From Cytophagaceae bacterium (GTDB lineage Bacteria; Bacteroidota; Bacteroidia; Cytophagales; Spirosomataceae), in the NCBI GenBank assembly GCA_016722655.1, contig JADKIR010000004.1, positions 186,001 to 250,000 of the forward strand: DNA of 64,000 nt, in the 5' to 3' direction. The position numbers and the translations under genes are program-made. Under the pieces are notes generated by a model. That model did no database searches, was not told the DNA's origin, and saw only the letters and a list, made by a program, of their open reading frames with translations. Positions 44,046-52,948 of the stretch are shown piece after piece (position 1 is the stretch's first letter; each line of letters begins with the position of its first letter).

Positions 44046-45671
44046 ATGCATAATGCAATTTATAATGTACCGCTACCACAAAACGAGCCGGTTTTAAATT
44101 ATGCTCCGGGTAGTCCCGAAAAAAAATCATTACAAAAAGCTATTGAAGAACTGAGGTCAATAACTTTGGAAGTACCGATGTATATTGGTTCTGAAAAGGT
44201 TTTTACCGATAAAAAAACGAAACTTTCACCTCCACATGACCACAAACATATTCTGGGTTATGCGTCAGAAGGTGATGCCAGCCATGTAAACGCGGCAATA
44301 AACGCTGCTCTGGATGCCAGAAAAGCATGGTCAATTCTCCCTTGGAATGAGAGGGCTGCAATATTCCTGAAAGCCGCTGATTTATTGGCGGGACCTTACA
44401 GAGCAAAAATCAATGCAGCAACCATGTTGGGCCAATCAAAAAATGCTTTTCAAGCTGAAATAGACTCGGCTTGTGAACTTATTGACTTTTTGAGATTTAA
44501 TGTAGCTTTTTATGAGGAAATCATGCATGAGCAGCCACAGTCTTCAAAAGGCGTTTGGAATAAAATGGAATATCGCCCTTTGGAAGGTTTTGTTTTTGCT
44601 TTAACTCCGTTCAATTTCACGGCCATCGCCGGCAATTTACCCTCAAGTGCTGCTTTGATGGGCAATGTTGTGGTTTGGAAGCCTGCACATACCCAACTAT
44701 ATTCGGCAAATGTAATTATGGAAGTTTTCCGTGAAGCCGGCGTTCCGAATGGTGTGATTAACTTGATAAATACGGATGGTCCTATGACCGGGGATATCAT
44801 TTTTTCGCATCCTGACTTTGCAGGTATCCATTTTACTGGCAGCACCGGTGTTTTTCAACATATTTGGAAAACCATTGGCCAAAATATCTCGAAATACAAA
44901 TCTTACCCAAGAATTGTGGGTGAAACCGGAGGAAAAGACTTTGTGATTGCTCATAAATCGGCTGATGCCAAAGCTGTTGCAGTGGGATTGGTAAGAGGGG
45001 CATTTGAATATCAGGGGCAAAAATGCTCGGCAGCATCAAGAGCTTATATTCCTTCGAATCTTTGGGAAGATGTAAAAAAATATATGCAGGCTGACCTTTC
45101 TGAAATCAAAATGGGTCCTACGGAAGACTTTGGAAATTTTGTAAATGCCGTTATTGACGAAAAAGCATTTAACAAAATCTCAAATTATATCACCGAAGCT
45201 AAAAAATCTGATAAGGTTGAAGTAATTGCTGGCGGTAATTTTGATAAATCTGTTGGATATTTTATAGAGCCTACAGTTTTATTAACAACTGACCCTCATT
45301 ACATAACGATGGAAGAGGAGATTTTTGGGCCAGTTTTAACCATTTATGTTTATGATGAAAACAAATGGGAAGAAACACTGGAATTAGTAGATTCAACATC
45401 GCCTTATGCATTAACAGGGGCGGTCTTCTCTCAAGACAGATATGCAATTAATCAGGCTACAGCGGCGTTGGTTAATGCCGCAGGGAATTTTTATATCAAT
45501 GATAAACCAACAGGTGCTGTGGTAGGTCAGCAGCCTTTTGGCGGTGCAAGAGCCTCTGGTACCAATGACAAAGCGGGTTCAAAACTTAATTTGTTACGTT
45601 GGGTCAATGCCCGAACAATCAAAGAGACCTTCGTTTCTCCGGTTGATTATAAGTATCCGTTTTTGGGATAA
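44046..45671 (+). CDS. pruA: L-glutamate gamma-semialdehyde dehydrogenase (1-pyrroline-5-carboxylate dehydrogenase)
   Basis: 541 residues, the usual length of the stand-alone P5C dehydrogenase. Glu293 in VGETGGKDFVIA and Cys327 in YQGQKCSAASR are the catalytic pair; ITMEEEIFGPVLT and DKPTGAVVGQQPFGGARASGTNDKAG are the diagnostic segments. It oxidises glutamate semialdehyde to glutamate using NAD in proline breakdown. No proline dehydrogenase is in the window. Confidence 0.95.
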   Translation: MHNAIYNVPLPQNEPVLNYAPGSPEKKSLQKAIEELRSITLEVPMYIGSEKVFTDKKTKLSPPHDHKHILGYASEGDASHVNAAINAALDARKAWSILPWNERAAIFLKAADLLAGPYRAKINAATMLGQSKNAFQAEIDSACELIDFLRFNVAFYEEIMHEQPQSSKGVWNKMEYRPLEGFVFALTPFNFTAIAGNLPSSAALMGNVVVWKPAHTQLYSANVIMEVFREAGVPNGVINLINTDGPMTGDIIFSHPDFAGIHFTGSTGVFQHIWKTIGQNISKYKSYPRIVGETGGKDFVIAHKSADAKAVAVGLVRGAFEYQGQKCSAASRAYIPSNLWEDVKKYMQADLSEIKMGPTEDFGNFVNAVIDEKAFNKISNYITEAKKSDKVEVIAGGNFDKSVGYFIEPTVLLTTDPHYITMEEEIFGPVLTIYVYDENKWEETLELVDSTSPYALTGAVFSQDRYAINQATAALVNAAGNFYINDKPTGAVVGQQPFGGARASGTNDKAGSKLNLLRWVNARTIKETFVSPVDYKYPFLG

Positions 45672-45684
45672 AAAAATGTAAAAC

Positions 45685-45719
45685 AAAAAAGGCACAAAAT
45701 CCAATTTGTGCCTTTTTTG
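45685..45719 (+). terminator. Terminator of pruA
   Basis: AAAAAAGGCACAAA pairs with TTTGTGCCTTTTTT around a short loop. Confidence 0.88.
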
Positions 45720-45748
45720 CAAATAGCATTTTTAAAAAGTTTACAATT

Positions 45749-46516
45749 TTATGATTGAGAATCGATATCAAATTTTATAAACAATTGTTTAATTTTAGAT
45801 AATGGTTTCCACCATAATGTGTACCATTTTGGTTTTAAACCATTCACTTTCCATGCCTTTCTATCTTCCATATTTGCAATCAAACGATGTTTCAAAGAAG
45901 CATTTGAGGTTCCGCCATTTCTCATGGTCATAAGAACTTTAGACAGGTGCATACTACTAACATTATTTTTATATAAAACTCTAAGCATCAGCTCATAATC
46001 TCCAGCACATGACATATCTGTTCTATATAATCCGAATTTATCATAAATAGATTTTTTCAAATAAAATGTAATATGCGGAGGCATAAATCCATTTAACCAA
46101 TTTTCCTTTCGGTATTCCTCCACTTTCCAATATCTCACCACTTTATGCTCACTACCAGGGTTTACAAATTGTACGTCACCATAAATTGAATCAGTTCCAA
46201 ATCGCTCAAAAGCAGCATTAACTTCTGTCAAAACATCTTCAGAAGGATAAAAATCGTCGGCACCTATCATTCCAATAACCTCGCCTTCCGCCAGTTTCAG
46301 ACCTTTATTCATGGCATCATAAATACCATTATCTTTTTCAGAAATATACCTGATTTTATCTTTATACTTTTCAAGTATCTCCAGAGTAGCATCCTTTGAA
46401 CCACCATCAATCACAATGTATTCAAAATCTTTAAAATCCTGATTAATAACACTTTGAATGGTTTGCTCAATTGTAGAAGCACTATTAAAACATACCGTAA
46501 TTATACTGAATTTCAT
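45749..46516 (-). CDS. Family 2 glycosyltransferase
   Basis: 255 residues starting at the ATG at 46516 (MKFSIITVCFNSA), the normal N-terminus of GT2; an upstream in-frame start at 46546 is less likely. The sequence IDGGSKDATLEIL and the acidic motif GADDFYPSEDV (metal/nucleotide binding) are present, with SCAGDYELMLRVLYKNN later. Cytoplasmic or membrane-associated; adds an unknown sugar in surface polysaccharide synthesis. It is isolated from other glycan genes. Confidence 0.9.
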   Translation of the reverse strand: MKFSIITVCFNSASTIEQTIQSVINQDFKDFEYIVIDGGSKDATLEILEKYKDKIRYISEKDNGIYDAMNKGLKLAEGEVIGMIGADDFYPSEDVLTEVNAAFERFGTDSIYGDVQFVNPGSEHKVVRYWKVEEYRKENWLNGFMPPHITFYLKKSIYDKFGLYRTDMSCAGDYELMLRVLYKNNVSSMHLSKVLMTMRNGGTSNASLKHRLIANMEDRKAWKVNGLKPKWYTLWWKPLSKIKQLFIKFDIDSQS

Positions 46517-46618
46517 TTGGGCGTTTTTTTGCCTTTTGATGCACAAATTTAGGGCTTTTTACGTTGTAAATATTGAATGTGATGAATTAATTAGACTTTA
46601 TCAATCAGACAAAAAAAC

Positions 46619-47674
46619 ATGATACCACGATTTTTCAAATATAATTTCTCAAAAAATCACTATTTCTTTTTACTGTTATTTAGTTTTATCAGCATTTTAT
46701 CAAATGCACAAACAACTTTAAAATATCAGAATTTGGTGATGGAAGGTGGCGGAATCAAGGGCATCGCCTATGGCGGAGCATTACAGGAACTGGACAAAAA
46801 AGGCATTTTGCATGACATAAAAAGAGTGGCCGGCACTTCGGCAGGGGCCATTCAGGCATGTTTGTTGTCAATTGGCTACACCCCTGAGGAGATTATCGAA
46901 ATTGTAAACGATACGCCCATTGAGTCATTTAACGACGACGGGTTTGTTTCAAAAGCCACCAAAAGACTTTTTAAAGAATACGGTTGGTTTAGAGGGGACA
47001 GTTTTTTGCAAAAAATGGAGCAGGTGATTTACCAGAGAACCGGAAATGCTGACCTTACCTTTGAGGAGCTCCATCATCTGGCTTCATCTTATCCTTTCAG
47101 GGATTTATATGTGACAGGCACAAATCTTACCAATCAATCGTTGGAGGTGTTTTCTTATGAGAATTATCCAAAAATGAGAATCGCTGATGCAGTAAGGATT
47201 TCTATGTCGATTCCTTTGTATTACAGAAGCCTATGGGTGGATAAGCAAGGAAATATTTTCGATAAAAAACCACAAAATTCAGAAGCAGGTTTATTTGTTG
47301 ACGGTGGGCTGCTGCTCAATTTTCCGATTGATATTTTTGATGATGCCAGATATATAGAGGAAAGCCAGAGTGGTTCGGTTTTTAATCCATTTACTTTGGG
47401 ATTAAGGCTGGAAAAAAGTCAGCTCATTGAGCATGAGCTTTCCAAAAAAAGCAAACCCATGTCGTTTGATATCGTTGATATGAATACTTATATGGATGCT
47501 TTGGGAGGTTTAATTATGCGAAATATTAATCCGCCCAACCCAAGGGATGTTGAACGGACTGTCTATATCAATGACCTCGGATTGAGTGCAAGAGTCAGGA
47601 AAGTGCCGGAAGCCGAAAAATCTAAAATGATGCAGGCGGGCAGACAAGCGGTGGCTGAGTTTTTTAACCGTTAA
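46619..47674 (+). CDS. Patatin-like phospholipase
   Basis: 351 residues with a signal peptide (ends SNAQ near residue 31). The catalytic dyad is Ser74 in GTSAGA and Asp228 in DGGLLLN; the oxyanion loop GGGIKGIAYGG is at 43-53. Family members hydrolyse acyl ester bonds of lipids; here it should be exported. The terminal 11 nt overlap the convergent sigma-factor gene. Confidence 0.9.
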   Translation: MIPRFFKYNFSKNHYFFLLLFSFISILSNAQTTLKYQNLVMEGGGIKGIAYGGALQELDKKGILHDIKRVAGTSAGAIQACLLSIGYTPEEIIEIVNDTPIESFNDDGFVSKATKRLFKEYGWFRGDSFLQKMEQVIYQRTGNADLTFEELHHLASSYPFRDLYVTGTNLTNQSLEVFSYENYPKMRIADAVRISMSIPLYYRSLWVDKQGNIFDKKPQNSEAGLFVDGGLLLNFPIDIFDDARYIEESQSGSVFNPFTLGLRLEKSQLIEHELSKKSKPMSFDIVDMNTYMDALGGLIMRNINPPNPRDVERTVYINDLGLSARVRKVPEAEKSKMMQAGRQAVAEFFNR

Positions 47675-48893
47675 TAAGTTTTTTTCTAATCAAATGTTCT
47701 TCTTTTTCATTTTTGCAAAAATGGATGGCCTTTTCATAACATTCATTTGCCAATTGAAGATTAGTCTCACGGTTTAAATCCCCTTTCAAAGTCCAGTAAA
47801 ATTGATTTTCTTGTGGTTGAATTTTCTCTAATTCTTTTATTGCCGATTCTGAACCTTCTGATTTCCAAAAAGTAAAAATACGGCTCAAAGAGACCATTGG
47901 CGATGGATTGGTCTGGTGAAGAATATCATAAAGAAGATATATATTCCGCCATTTTAAATGGTTATCTCCATTAAAAACCTGCCAATATGCTATGCTTGCT
48001 TCAATATAATAGGGTGATTTTTCGGGCCATCCAGAGGCTTTTTGTAAGTAAAAAAAACCTTTTTCTATGAGCTCTTGATTCCAGAGTGAGCTGTCCTGTT
48101 CTTCTAATAAAATGATTTCTCCATCAGAACCCAGCCGTGCATTTTGTCGGGAAACATAAAAACACATTAAAGCCATAAGAGCATTTACTTCGAGTGTGTT
48201 GGTTTTGGGTTTTTTCAATAAAAGATAAGCCAGATTCATGGCTTCAGCACACAGGTCTTCTCTAATCAGGTTTTTCCCGGACTCGGAATAATAGCCTTCA
48301 TTGAATATCAAATAAATAATCTTTAGTACATTTTCCAATCTCAGCTTAAGCAATTTTTCATCTGAAAAATCCAGTTCTAAATTCTCAGTTTTAAGTTTCG
48401 CTTTTGCTCTTTGTATTTTTTTATGAATATTTTCCTTATTGGAAAGCAGTGCCGAGGCGATTTCCTCCAAGCCCAATCCACCCAAAATTCGCAATGCCAG
48501 ACAGATTTGAGCATCATTTGAAATTACCGGATTACAAATCGTAAACAGCATTTTCAATTGACTGTCTGTAATATTTGTCTCTGAAAAATCAGGGAATTCC
48601 ATAGATTCATTTTCCTGAAATTCTATATTATTTTGAATTATTTTTTCTGAAAAAATCTTTTCCCTTTTCAATATATTCAAAGCCTTGTTTTGTGCCACTG
48701 TGTAAAGCCAGGCCTGAGTATTAGGCGGAACGCCCGCATAAGGCCATGTTTCTACGGCTTTCAGGAAAGTCTCACTGGCGATGTCCTGAGCCACTTCGAT
48801 TTGACTGAAGCCAAATTTTTTCACCAAAACCGAAACCAGTTTCCCAAATTCGGTCTTAAAAAGATGTGGCCAAATTTCTTCGGTTTTATGCAT
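47664..48893 (-). CDS. ECF42-type sigma factor with C-terminal DUF6596 region
   Basis: 409 residues. The sigma part (about 1-165) has region 2 (DIASETFLKAVETWPYAGVPPNTQAWLYTVAQNKALNILKR, in shortened form the NTQAWLYTVAQNKALNILKR segment) and region 4 (LRILGGLGLEEIASALL). The remaining 240 residues form a TPR-like DUF6596 extension typical of the ECF42 group. Such genes are paired with a DGPF/YCII gene, which here lies 42 nt upstream. The regulatory signal is unknown; no anti-sigma gene is present. Confidence 0.88.
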   Translation of the reverse strand: MHKTEEIWPHLFKTEFGKLVSVLVKKFGFSQIEVAQDIASETFLKAVETWPYAGVPPNTQAWLYTVAQNKALNILKREKIFSEKIIQNNIEFQENESMEFPDFSETNITDSQLKMLFTICNPVISNDAQICLALRILGGLGLEEIASALLSNKENIHKKIQRAKAKLKTENLELDFSDEKLLKLRLENVLKIIYLIFNEGYYSESGKNLIREDLCAEAMNLAYLLLKKPKTNTLEVNALMALMCFYVSRQNARLGSDGEIILLEEQDSSLWNQELIEKGFFYLQKASGWPEKSPYYIEASIAYWQVFNGDNHLKWRNIYLLYDILHQTNPSPMVSLSRIFTFWKSEGSESAIKELEKIQPQENQFYWTLKGDLNRETNLQLANECYEKAIHFCKNEKEEHLIRKKLING

Positions 48894-48935
48894 AAAAGCA
48901 TGCTCCGGATTTCCCGGAGCAGGTTTACAAAAATT

Positions 48936-49277
48936 TTAGTGAGTAATAATTTGTCTTACTTCCACAGTATTGCCTTCCCCCTGAAGAATTGGAGTACCTT
49001 TGGCAAACTCAGCGGCTTCTTCTGCAGATTCTGCCTTCACAATCACATAGCCACCAAGGGTTTCTTTCAACTCACCAAATGGCCCATTGGTTACAGTTTT
49101 ATCATGATGCACAACTTTCGCATTATCAAATAGCAAGCCGGTCCCACTTACAAATTTGTTTTGTGCCACTATAGAATTTACCCATTCCATTTGTTGCTGC
49201 ATCCACTGTTGCATTTGTTCCGGCGACACTTTCCCTGTGGCATTTTCGTGTCTGAAAATCAAAATGTATTCATTCAT
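48936..49277 (-). CDS. YCII-related DGPF domain protein
   Basis: 113 residues of the YCII/DGPF family. TNGPFGELKETLGGYVIVKAESAEEAAEFAKG is the core of the family; the DGPF-like motif reads NGPF. It is upstream of the ECF42 sigma gene, the standard pairing. The small dimeric ferredoxin-like fold is thought to act with the sigma factor or as sensor. It is the first gene of the two-gene operon. Confidence 0.9.
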   Translation of the reverse strand: MNEYILIFRHENATGKVSPEQMQQWMQQQMEWVNSIVAQNKFVSGTGLLFDNAKVVHHDKTVTNGPFGELKETLGGYVIVKAESAEEAAEFAKGTPILQGEGNTVEVRQIITH

Positions 49278-49431
49278 ATTTTTTAAAATTTTATTACATT
49301 ACAATCCATTTATAGAAAATGGGACAATTTGAAATTATTTAGAATTCTTTTAAATAATGTTATTTTATTGCAAAAAGCAACATTTAAAAACTGAATTTCG
49401 TAGTAGATTAAAACAACATTAGAGAAATCAA

Positions 49432-50025
49432 ATGACAAGATACGAATTTTTGAAATCTACAGGATTTACGGGTGGTGCTTTGATGACTTTACTTTCTTGT
49501 GTAAAAAATGAAGATATGTACGTAGAAGCCTTGGTCCAGAATCCGGACGGCACAACCGCGACCACAGCAGGAACAACTACCGGCACCACAACCGGCACCA
49601 CAACAGGTACAACGACAGGTACAACGACAGGCACCACAACTGGCACCACAGGTACCACTTCAAGTGCCTCTACTCAGGCAGATACAAGTCTTTTTGTTAC
49701 TACAGATAAACTAAAGACAATTTCGGCTAAGGTAACTATTGATTTGACATCATCGAATTATTCAAAATTACTGACCAAAGGCGGGTATTATGTGATTAAC
49801 AATGCCTATGTGATTGCTCTTTCAAAAACCGGAAAATATATAGCAGCAACGGTAACTTGCTCACATGAGCCAAAAAAGAGGATAGTTTTCTCAAATGAAG
49901 AGTGGTACTGTACCGATCATGGAGCAAGATTTTCGTTGACTGGATCAGGATTAAATTCAAAAGGTAGCAAAGGGCTGACTGTTTACAATACAGCCACTGA
50001 TGGCAATACTTTAGTGATTTATTAA
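49432..50025 (+). CDS. Rieske [2Fe-2S] lipoprotein with GTTT-repeat linker
   Basis: 197 residues. A lipoprotein signal ends in TLLSC (Cys23), followed by a Thr/Gly-rich linker of six GTTT repeats and two GTT units (encoded at 49564-49655), then a small Rieske domain. Cluster ligands are C143 and H145 (TCSHEP), and C160 and H163 (YCTDHG), i.e. CxH-x14-CxxH. It is probably exposed in the periplasm on a flexible tether. It heads the operon with thioredoxin-like, ApbE, DUF4266 and DUF3570 genes, so a redox role in that system is likely. A direct partner is not known. Confidence 0.85.
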   Translation: MTRYEFLKSTGFTGGALMTLLSCVKNEDMYVEALVQNPDGTTATTAGTTTGTTTGTTTGTTTGTTTGTTTGTTGTTSSASTQADTSLFVTTDKLKTISAKVTIDLTSSNYSKLLTKGGYYVINNAYVIALSKTGKYIAATVTCSHEPKKRIVFSNEEWYCTDHGARFSLTGSGLNSKGSKGLTVYNTATDGNTLVIY

Positions 50026-50052
50026 TACTTATAATTAAACCTGTTTTTTAAA

Positions 50053-50481
50053 ATGAAAATCTTGTTTTTAAAATTGTGGATACTTTTGTTTCTGCCTGGC
50101 ACTTGGGGCGATAATCTTGAAATTGCTAAAGATGATGCTCAAAAAAATCACAAACTCATTATTTTATATTTTTCGGGTTCAGACTGGTGTGGTCCATGTA
50201 TAAAATTGAAACAAGAAGTACTTGAATCTGAAACTTTTCAGGCATTTGCAAAAGATCATTTGAGTCTCGTAAGAGCTGATTTTCCAAGAATGAAGAAAAA
50301 CCAGCTTACAAAACTACATACCGAATACAATGAAAAATTGGCTGAAAAATATAATCCATCAGGAAAATTCCCTCTTACCGTTTTACTATCACCGGAGGGT
50401 AAAATTTTGAAAGAATGGGATGGTTACCCCAAAAGTATGAATACGGAGGTTTTGATTAACCAAATCAAAGGTTACCTCTGA
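50053..50481 (+). CDS. Exported thioredoxin-like protein
   Basis: 142 residues with a signal peptide (about 1-19) and the WCGPC active site at 45-49. The fold includes the cis-Pro region FPLTVLLSPEG. It should act on thiols in the periplasm. Its stop TGA overlaps the ApbE start (TGATG), so translation is coupled. Similar small proteins occur beside ApbE/DUF4266 genes. Confidence 0.87.
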   Translation: MKILFLKLWILLFLPGTWGDNLEIAKDDAQKNHKLIILYFSGSDWCGPCIKLKQEVLESETFQAFAKDHLSLVRADFPRMKKNQLTKLHTEYNEKLAEKYNPSGKFPLTVLLSPEGKILKEWDGYPKSMNTEVLINQIKGYL

Positions 50482-51407
50482 TGCCGGAACTGTTTTCCAA
50501 AACGCTAAAGTTGATGGGTAATCGTTTTTCGATTACGGTTTTAAGCGAAAATCAAAAGGAAGGCGAAGAAAAAATCCAGTTGGCAATCGATGAAATCTCC
50601 AGAATTGAAAGGCTGTTGACTACTTTTTCTGAAGACAGTCAGACCAATCGCATCAATCAAAATGCCGGAATTGGACCTGTAAAAGTAGATCGGGAAGTGT
50701 TGGAACTCATTTTAAGGGCACAAAAAATTTCTGATTTGACAGAAGGGCTTTTTGATTTGAGTTATGGTAGCATTGATAAATCTTTCTGGAATTTTGATAA
50801 AAAAATGACCACCTTGCCTGATCTTGATTTGGCCAAAGAAAAAGTAAGACTGATTAACTACCGGAATATTTTGGTAAATGAAAACGATTCTACAGTGTTT
50901 CTAAAAGAGAAAGGTATGAGGATAGGTTTTGGAGGCATAGGAAAAGGTTATGCCGCAGACAGGGCAGCAAAAATTTTGAAAGAAGCAGGTGTTAAGAGTG
51001 GTATAGTTAATGCCAGCGGAGACTTGATAACCTGGGGAAATCAACCCAACGGGCAATCCTGGAATATCCAACTTGCTCACCCTGATGCCCCAAATTCTGC
51101 TTTTTCGAAAATGAACATCAGCAATTTGGCCGTAGCGACATCAGGAAATTATGAAAAATATGTGATGATTGGCGGCAAGAGATTTTCGCATACGATTCAT
51201 CCCAAAACAGGGATGCCGATAGAAGGACTCAAAAGTGTCACTGTGATTTGCCCGATGGCTGAGTTGGCCGATGCCTTGGCTACTCCCATAAGTATAATGA
51301 GTGTAAGCGAATCACTGAATATGATCAACCAAATGAAGGGTATTGCCTGTATTTTGGTTAACAACGAAAATAAAGTTTTTACATCGGATAACATACATAC
51401 CGATTAA
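50481..51407 (+). CDS. apbE: FAD:protein FMN transferase (ApbE family)
   Basis: 308 residues. The family transfers FMN from FAD to a Thr or Ser of target proteins. Visible are IGKGYAADRAAKILKEAG, VNASGDLITWGN and the metal-binding region DALATPISIM; the usual H-I-I-D-P-R-T-G motif reads HTIHPKTG, with Asp to His. The start at 50481 gives no signal peptide, unlike most periplasmic family members, so location is uncertain. A different upstream start is not possible because the frame overlaps the thioredoxin gene. It is in the middle of the redox operon. Confidence 0.88.
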   Translation: MPELFSKTLKLMGNRFSITVLSENQKEGEEKIQLAIDEISRIERLLTTFSEDSQTNRINQNAGIGPVKVDREVLELILRAQKISDLTEGLFDLSYGSIDKSFWNFDKKMTTLPDLDLAKEKVRLINYRNILVNENDSTVFLKEKGMRIGFGGIGKGYAADRAAKILKEAGVKSGIVNASGDLITWGNQPNGQSWNIQLAHPDAPNSAFSKMNISNLAVATSGNYEKYVMIGGKRFSHTIHPKTGMPIEGLKSVTVICPMAELADALATPISIMSVSESLNMINQMKGIACILVNNENKVFTSDNIHTD

Positions 51408-51458
51408 CCGGATTTTGAATTAAGTATTTGAAATCTGCATTTAAATTTTTTCGAATAA

Positions 51459-51671
51459 ATGAAAAAAATAACAGGAATTATGGCCGTGATTTTAATGCTT
51501 ACCCAAAGTTGCGTGAGTGTTAAAGAATATCAGAAAAGCCGTATAAACGACTCCGAAATGGAACTTGCAAACAGAAAAGTTGAAAAATTTGAAACCAATT
51601 TTTACCTCTATCGAGAAGGTGCCTCGGGTGCAAATGGTGGAAAAAGTGGCGGTGGCTGTGGTTGTAATTAA
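51459..51671 (+). CDS. DUF4266 small lipoprotein with Gly/Cys tail
   Basis: 70 residues. A lipoprotein signal (LMLTQSC, Cys18) is followed by a short charged segment and the conserved family tail REGASGANGG and then SGGGCGCN at the C-terminus. DUF4266 genes occur beside ApbE and DUF3570 genes. The tail contains an S-G-A similar to flavinylation motifs, but with Asn in place of the acceptor Thr/Ser. Possible roles: cofactor-carrying or metal-binding lipoprotein. This is not proven. Confidence 0.85.
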   Translation: MKKITGIMAVILMLTQSCVSVKEYQKSRINDSEMELANRKVEKFETNFYLYREGASGANGGKSGGGCGCN

Positions 51672-51685
51672 TCAAAATATTTTGA

Positions 51686-52921
51686 ATGAAAAAGGCAATA
51701 GTTAGTATAGGAATATATTGTATGGCGATTTGGGGTGCAAATGCCCAAAGCCGCTTACCTACTCTTAAATCATCTGATGAAAAAACCGAAACCATTGTGG
51801 GTTTAAGGAGTCTCAAACTCGATGAGGTAAATTTTGTAACAGCGTATTATACCCAAACCGGCAACCACTCTGCTGTAACCGGTGGTATTGGAACCGAAGC
51901 CCTCTGGGATGCAGCCAATAGTCTTGATTTAAAACTTTCTTTTCTGGATAGGCAAAGCCGGAGCAACAATGTCACTGTAGATGCATCTTTTGATTATTAC
52001 TCTTCAGCTTCGTCAGACATGATTGACTCCCGCTCCCTTTCATCGGCCTCGATGACGGACTTACACTTTTACCCAAGTGTTTCCTGGAGCCGGAAAGACG
52101 AAAAAAATCATAGCACTTTCGGAATCGGATTAGCGTATTCTACAGAATGGGATTATAAATCTTACGGAGGAAATATCAATTATTCCAAAACGTCAAAAGA
52201 CAACAACACCGAGTTTAACCTTAAAGCAGGTGCATTTTTTGACACCTGGATGGCTATTTTGCCCTATGAACTCCGGCCGGCCGATTATCCTTCAGGAGCA
52301 GAAGGTGACCAGTCGGGCATAGCCTATAAGCAAAGGAACTCATATAATGTGGGCTTGGGAGTTTCCAGAGTGTTTACCAAACGCTTCCAGGCCATGGTAA
52401 TGGTAGAGCCTTCTTTTCAGGAAGGTTTGCTGAGTACACCATTTCACAGGGTATACTTTACCGACAATACTCTGAAAGTAGAAAAACTGCCTGGTCAAAG
52501 GGCTAAACTTCCGATGAGCGTGCGGGCCAGCTATTTTATGGGTGATAAAATCATCATCAAAGCCATGTACAGATATTATATGGACACCTGGGGCATGACC
52601 GCTCATACCATCAATCTGGAAACTCCGATAAAAATCACTTCATTTATTTCGCTCACTCCGCATTATCGCTTCAATACCCAGACGGCAGTAAAATATTTTG
52701 CGGCAAAAAATGCCCATACTTTGTCTGAAACTTACTACACTAGTGATTTCGACATTTCTGATTTTAATTCAGGTTTCTGGGGTGCAGGTCTGAGGATAGC
52801 ACCTCCCGGAGGGATTTTAGGTAACAAATGGTGGAATTCGCTCGAAATCAGATATGGACACTATAACCGTACCAACGGAATGATATCGCATATTTTGTCG
52901 TTGACAACAAAAATAAAGTAA
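51686..52921 (+). CDS. DUF3570 outer membrane beta-barrel protein
   Basis: 411 residues with a signal peptide (ends GANAQ). It matches DUF3570, a predicted outer-membrane barrel found with DUF4266 and ApbE. Amphipathic strands and aromatic ends run along the protein (NVTVDASFDYYSSASSD, MLFPSV-like LHFYPSVSW), ending ILSLTTKIK. It follows DUF4266 by 14 nt and closes the operon. It could be the outer-membrane component of the redox system. Confidence 0.87.
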   Translation: MKKAIVSIGIYCMAIWGANAQSRLPTLKSSDEKTETIVGLRSLKLDEVNFVTAYYTQTGNHSAVTGGIGTEALWDAANSLDLKLSFLDRQSRSNNVTVDASFDYYSSASSDMIDSRSLSSASMTDLHFYPSVSWSRKDEKNHSTFGIGLAYSTEWDYKSYGGNINYSKTSKDNNTEFNLKAGAFFDTWMAILPYELRPADYPSGAEGDQSGIAYKQRNSYNVGLGVSRVFTKRFQAMVMVEPSFQEGLLSTPFHRVYFTDNTLKVEKLPGQRAKLPMSVRASYFMGDKIIIKAMYRYYMDTWGMTAHTINLETPIKITSFISLTPHYRFNTQTAVKYFAAKNAHTLSETYYTSDFDISDFNSGFWGAGLRIAPPGGILGNKWWNSLEIRYGHYNRTNGMISHILSLTTKIK

Positions 52922-52948
52922 TGTAAAATTTCAAGCATTTATTGGAAT

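Noticed and set aside
49564..49655. CRISPR-like repeat
   Set aside because: Period is 12 nt without spacers and it is in frame within the Rieske gene; it is a coding minisatellite.
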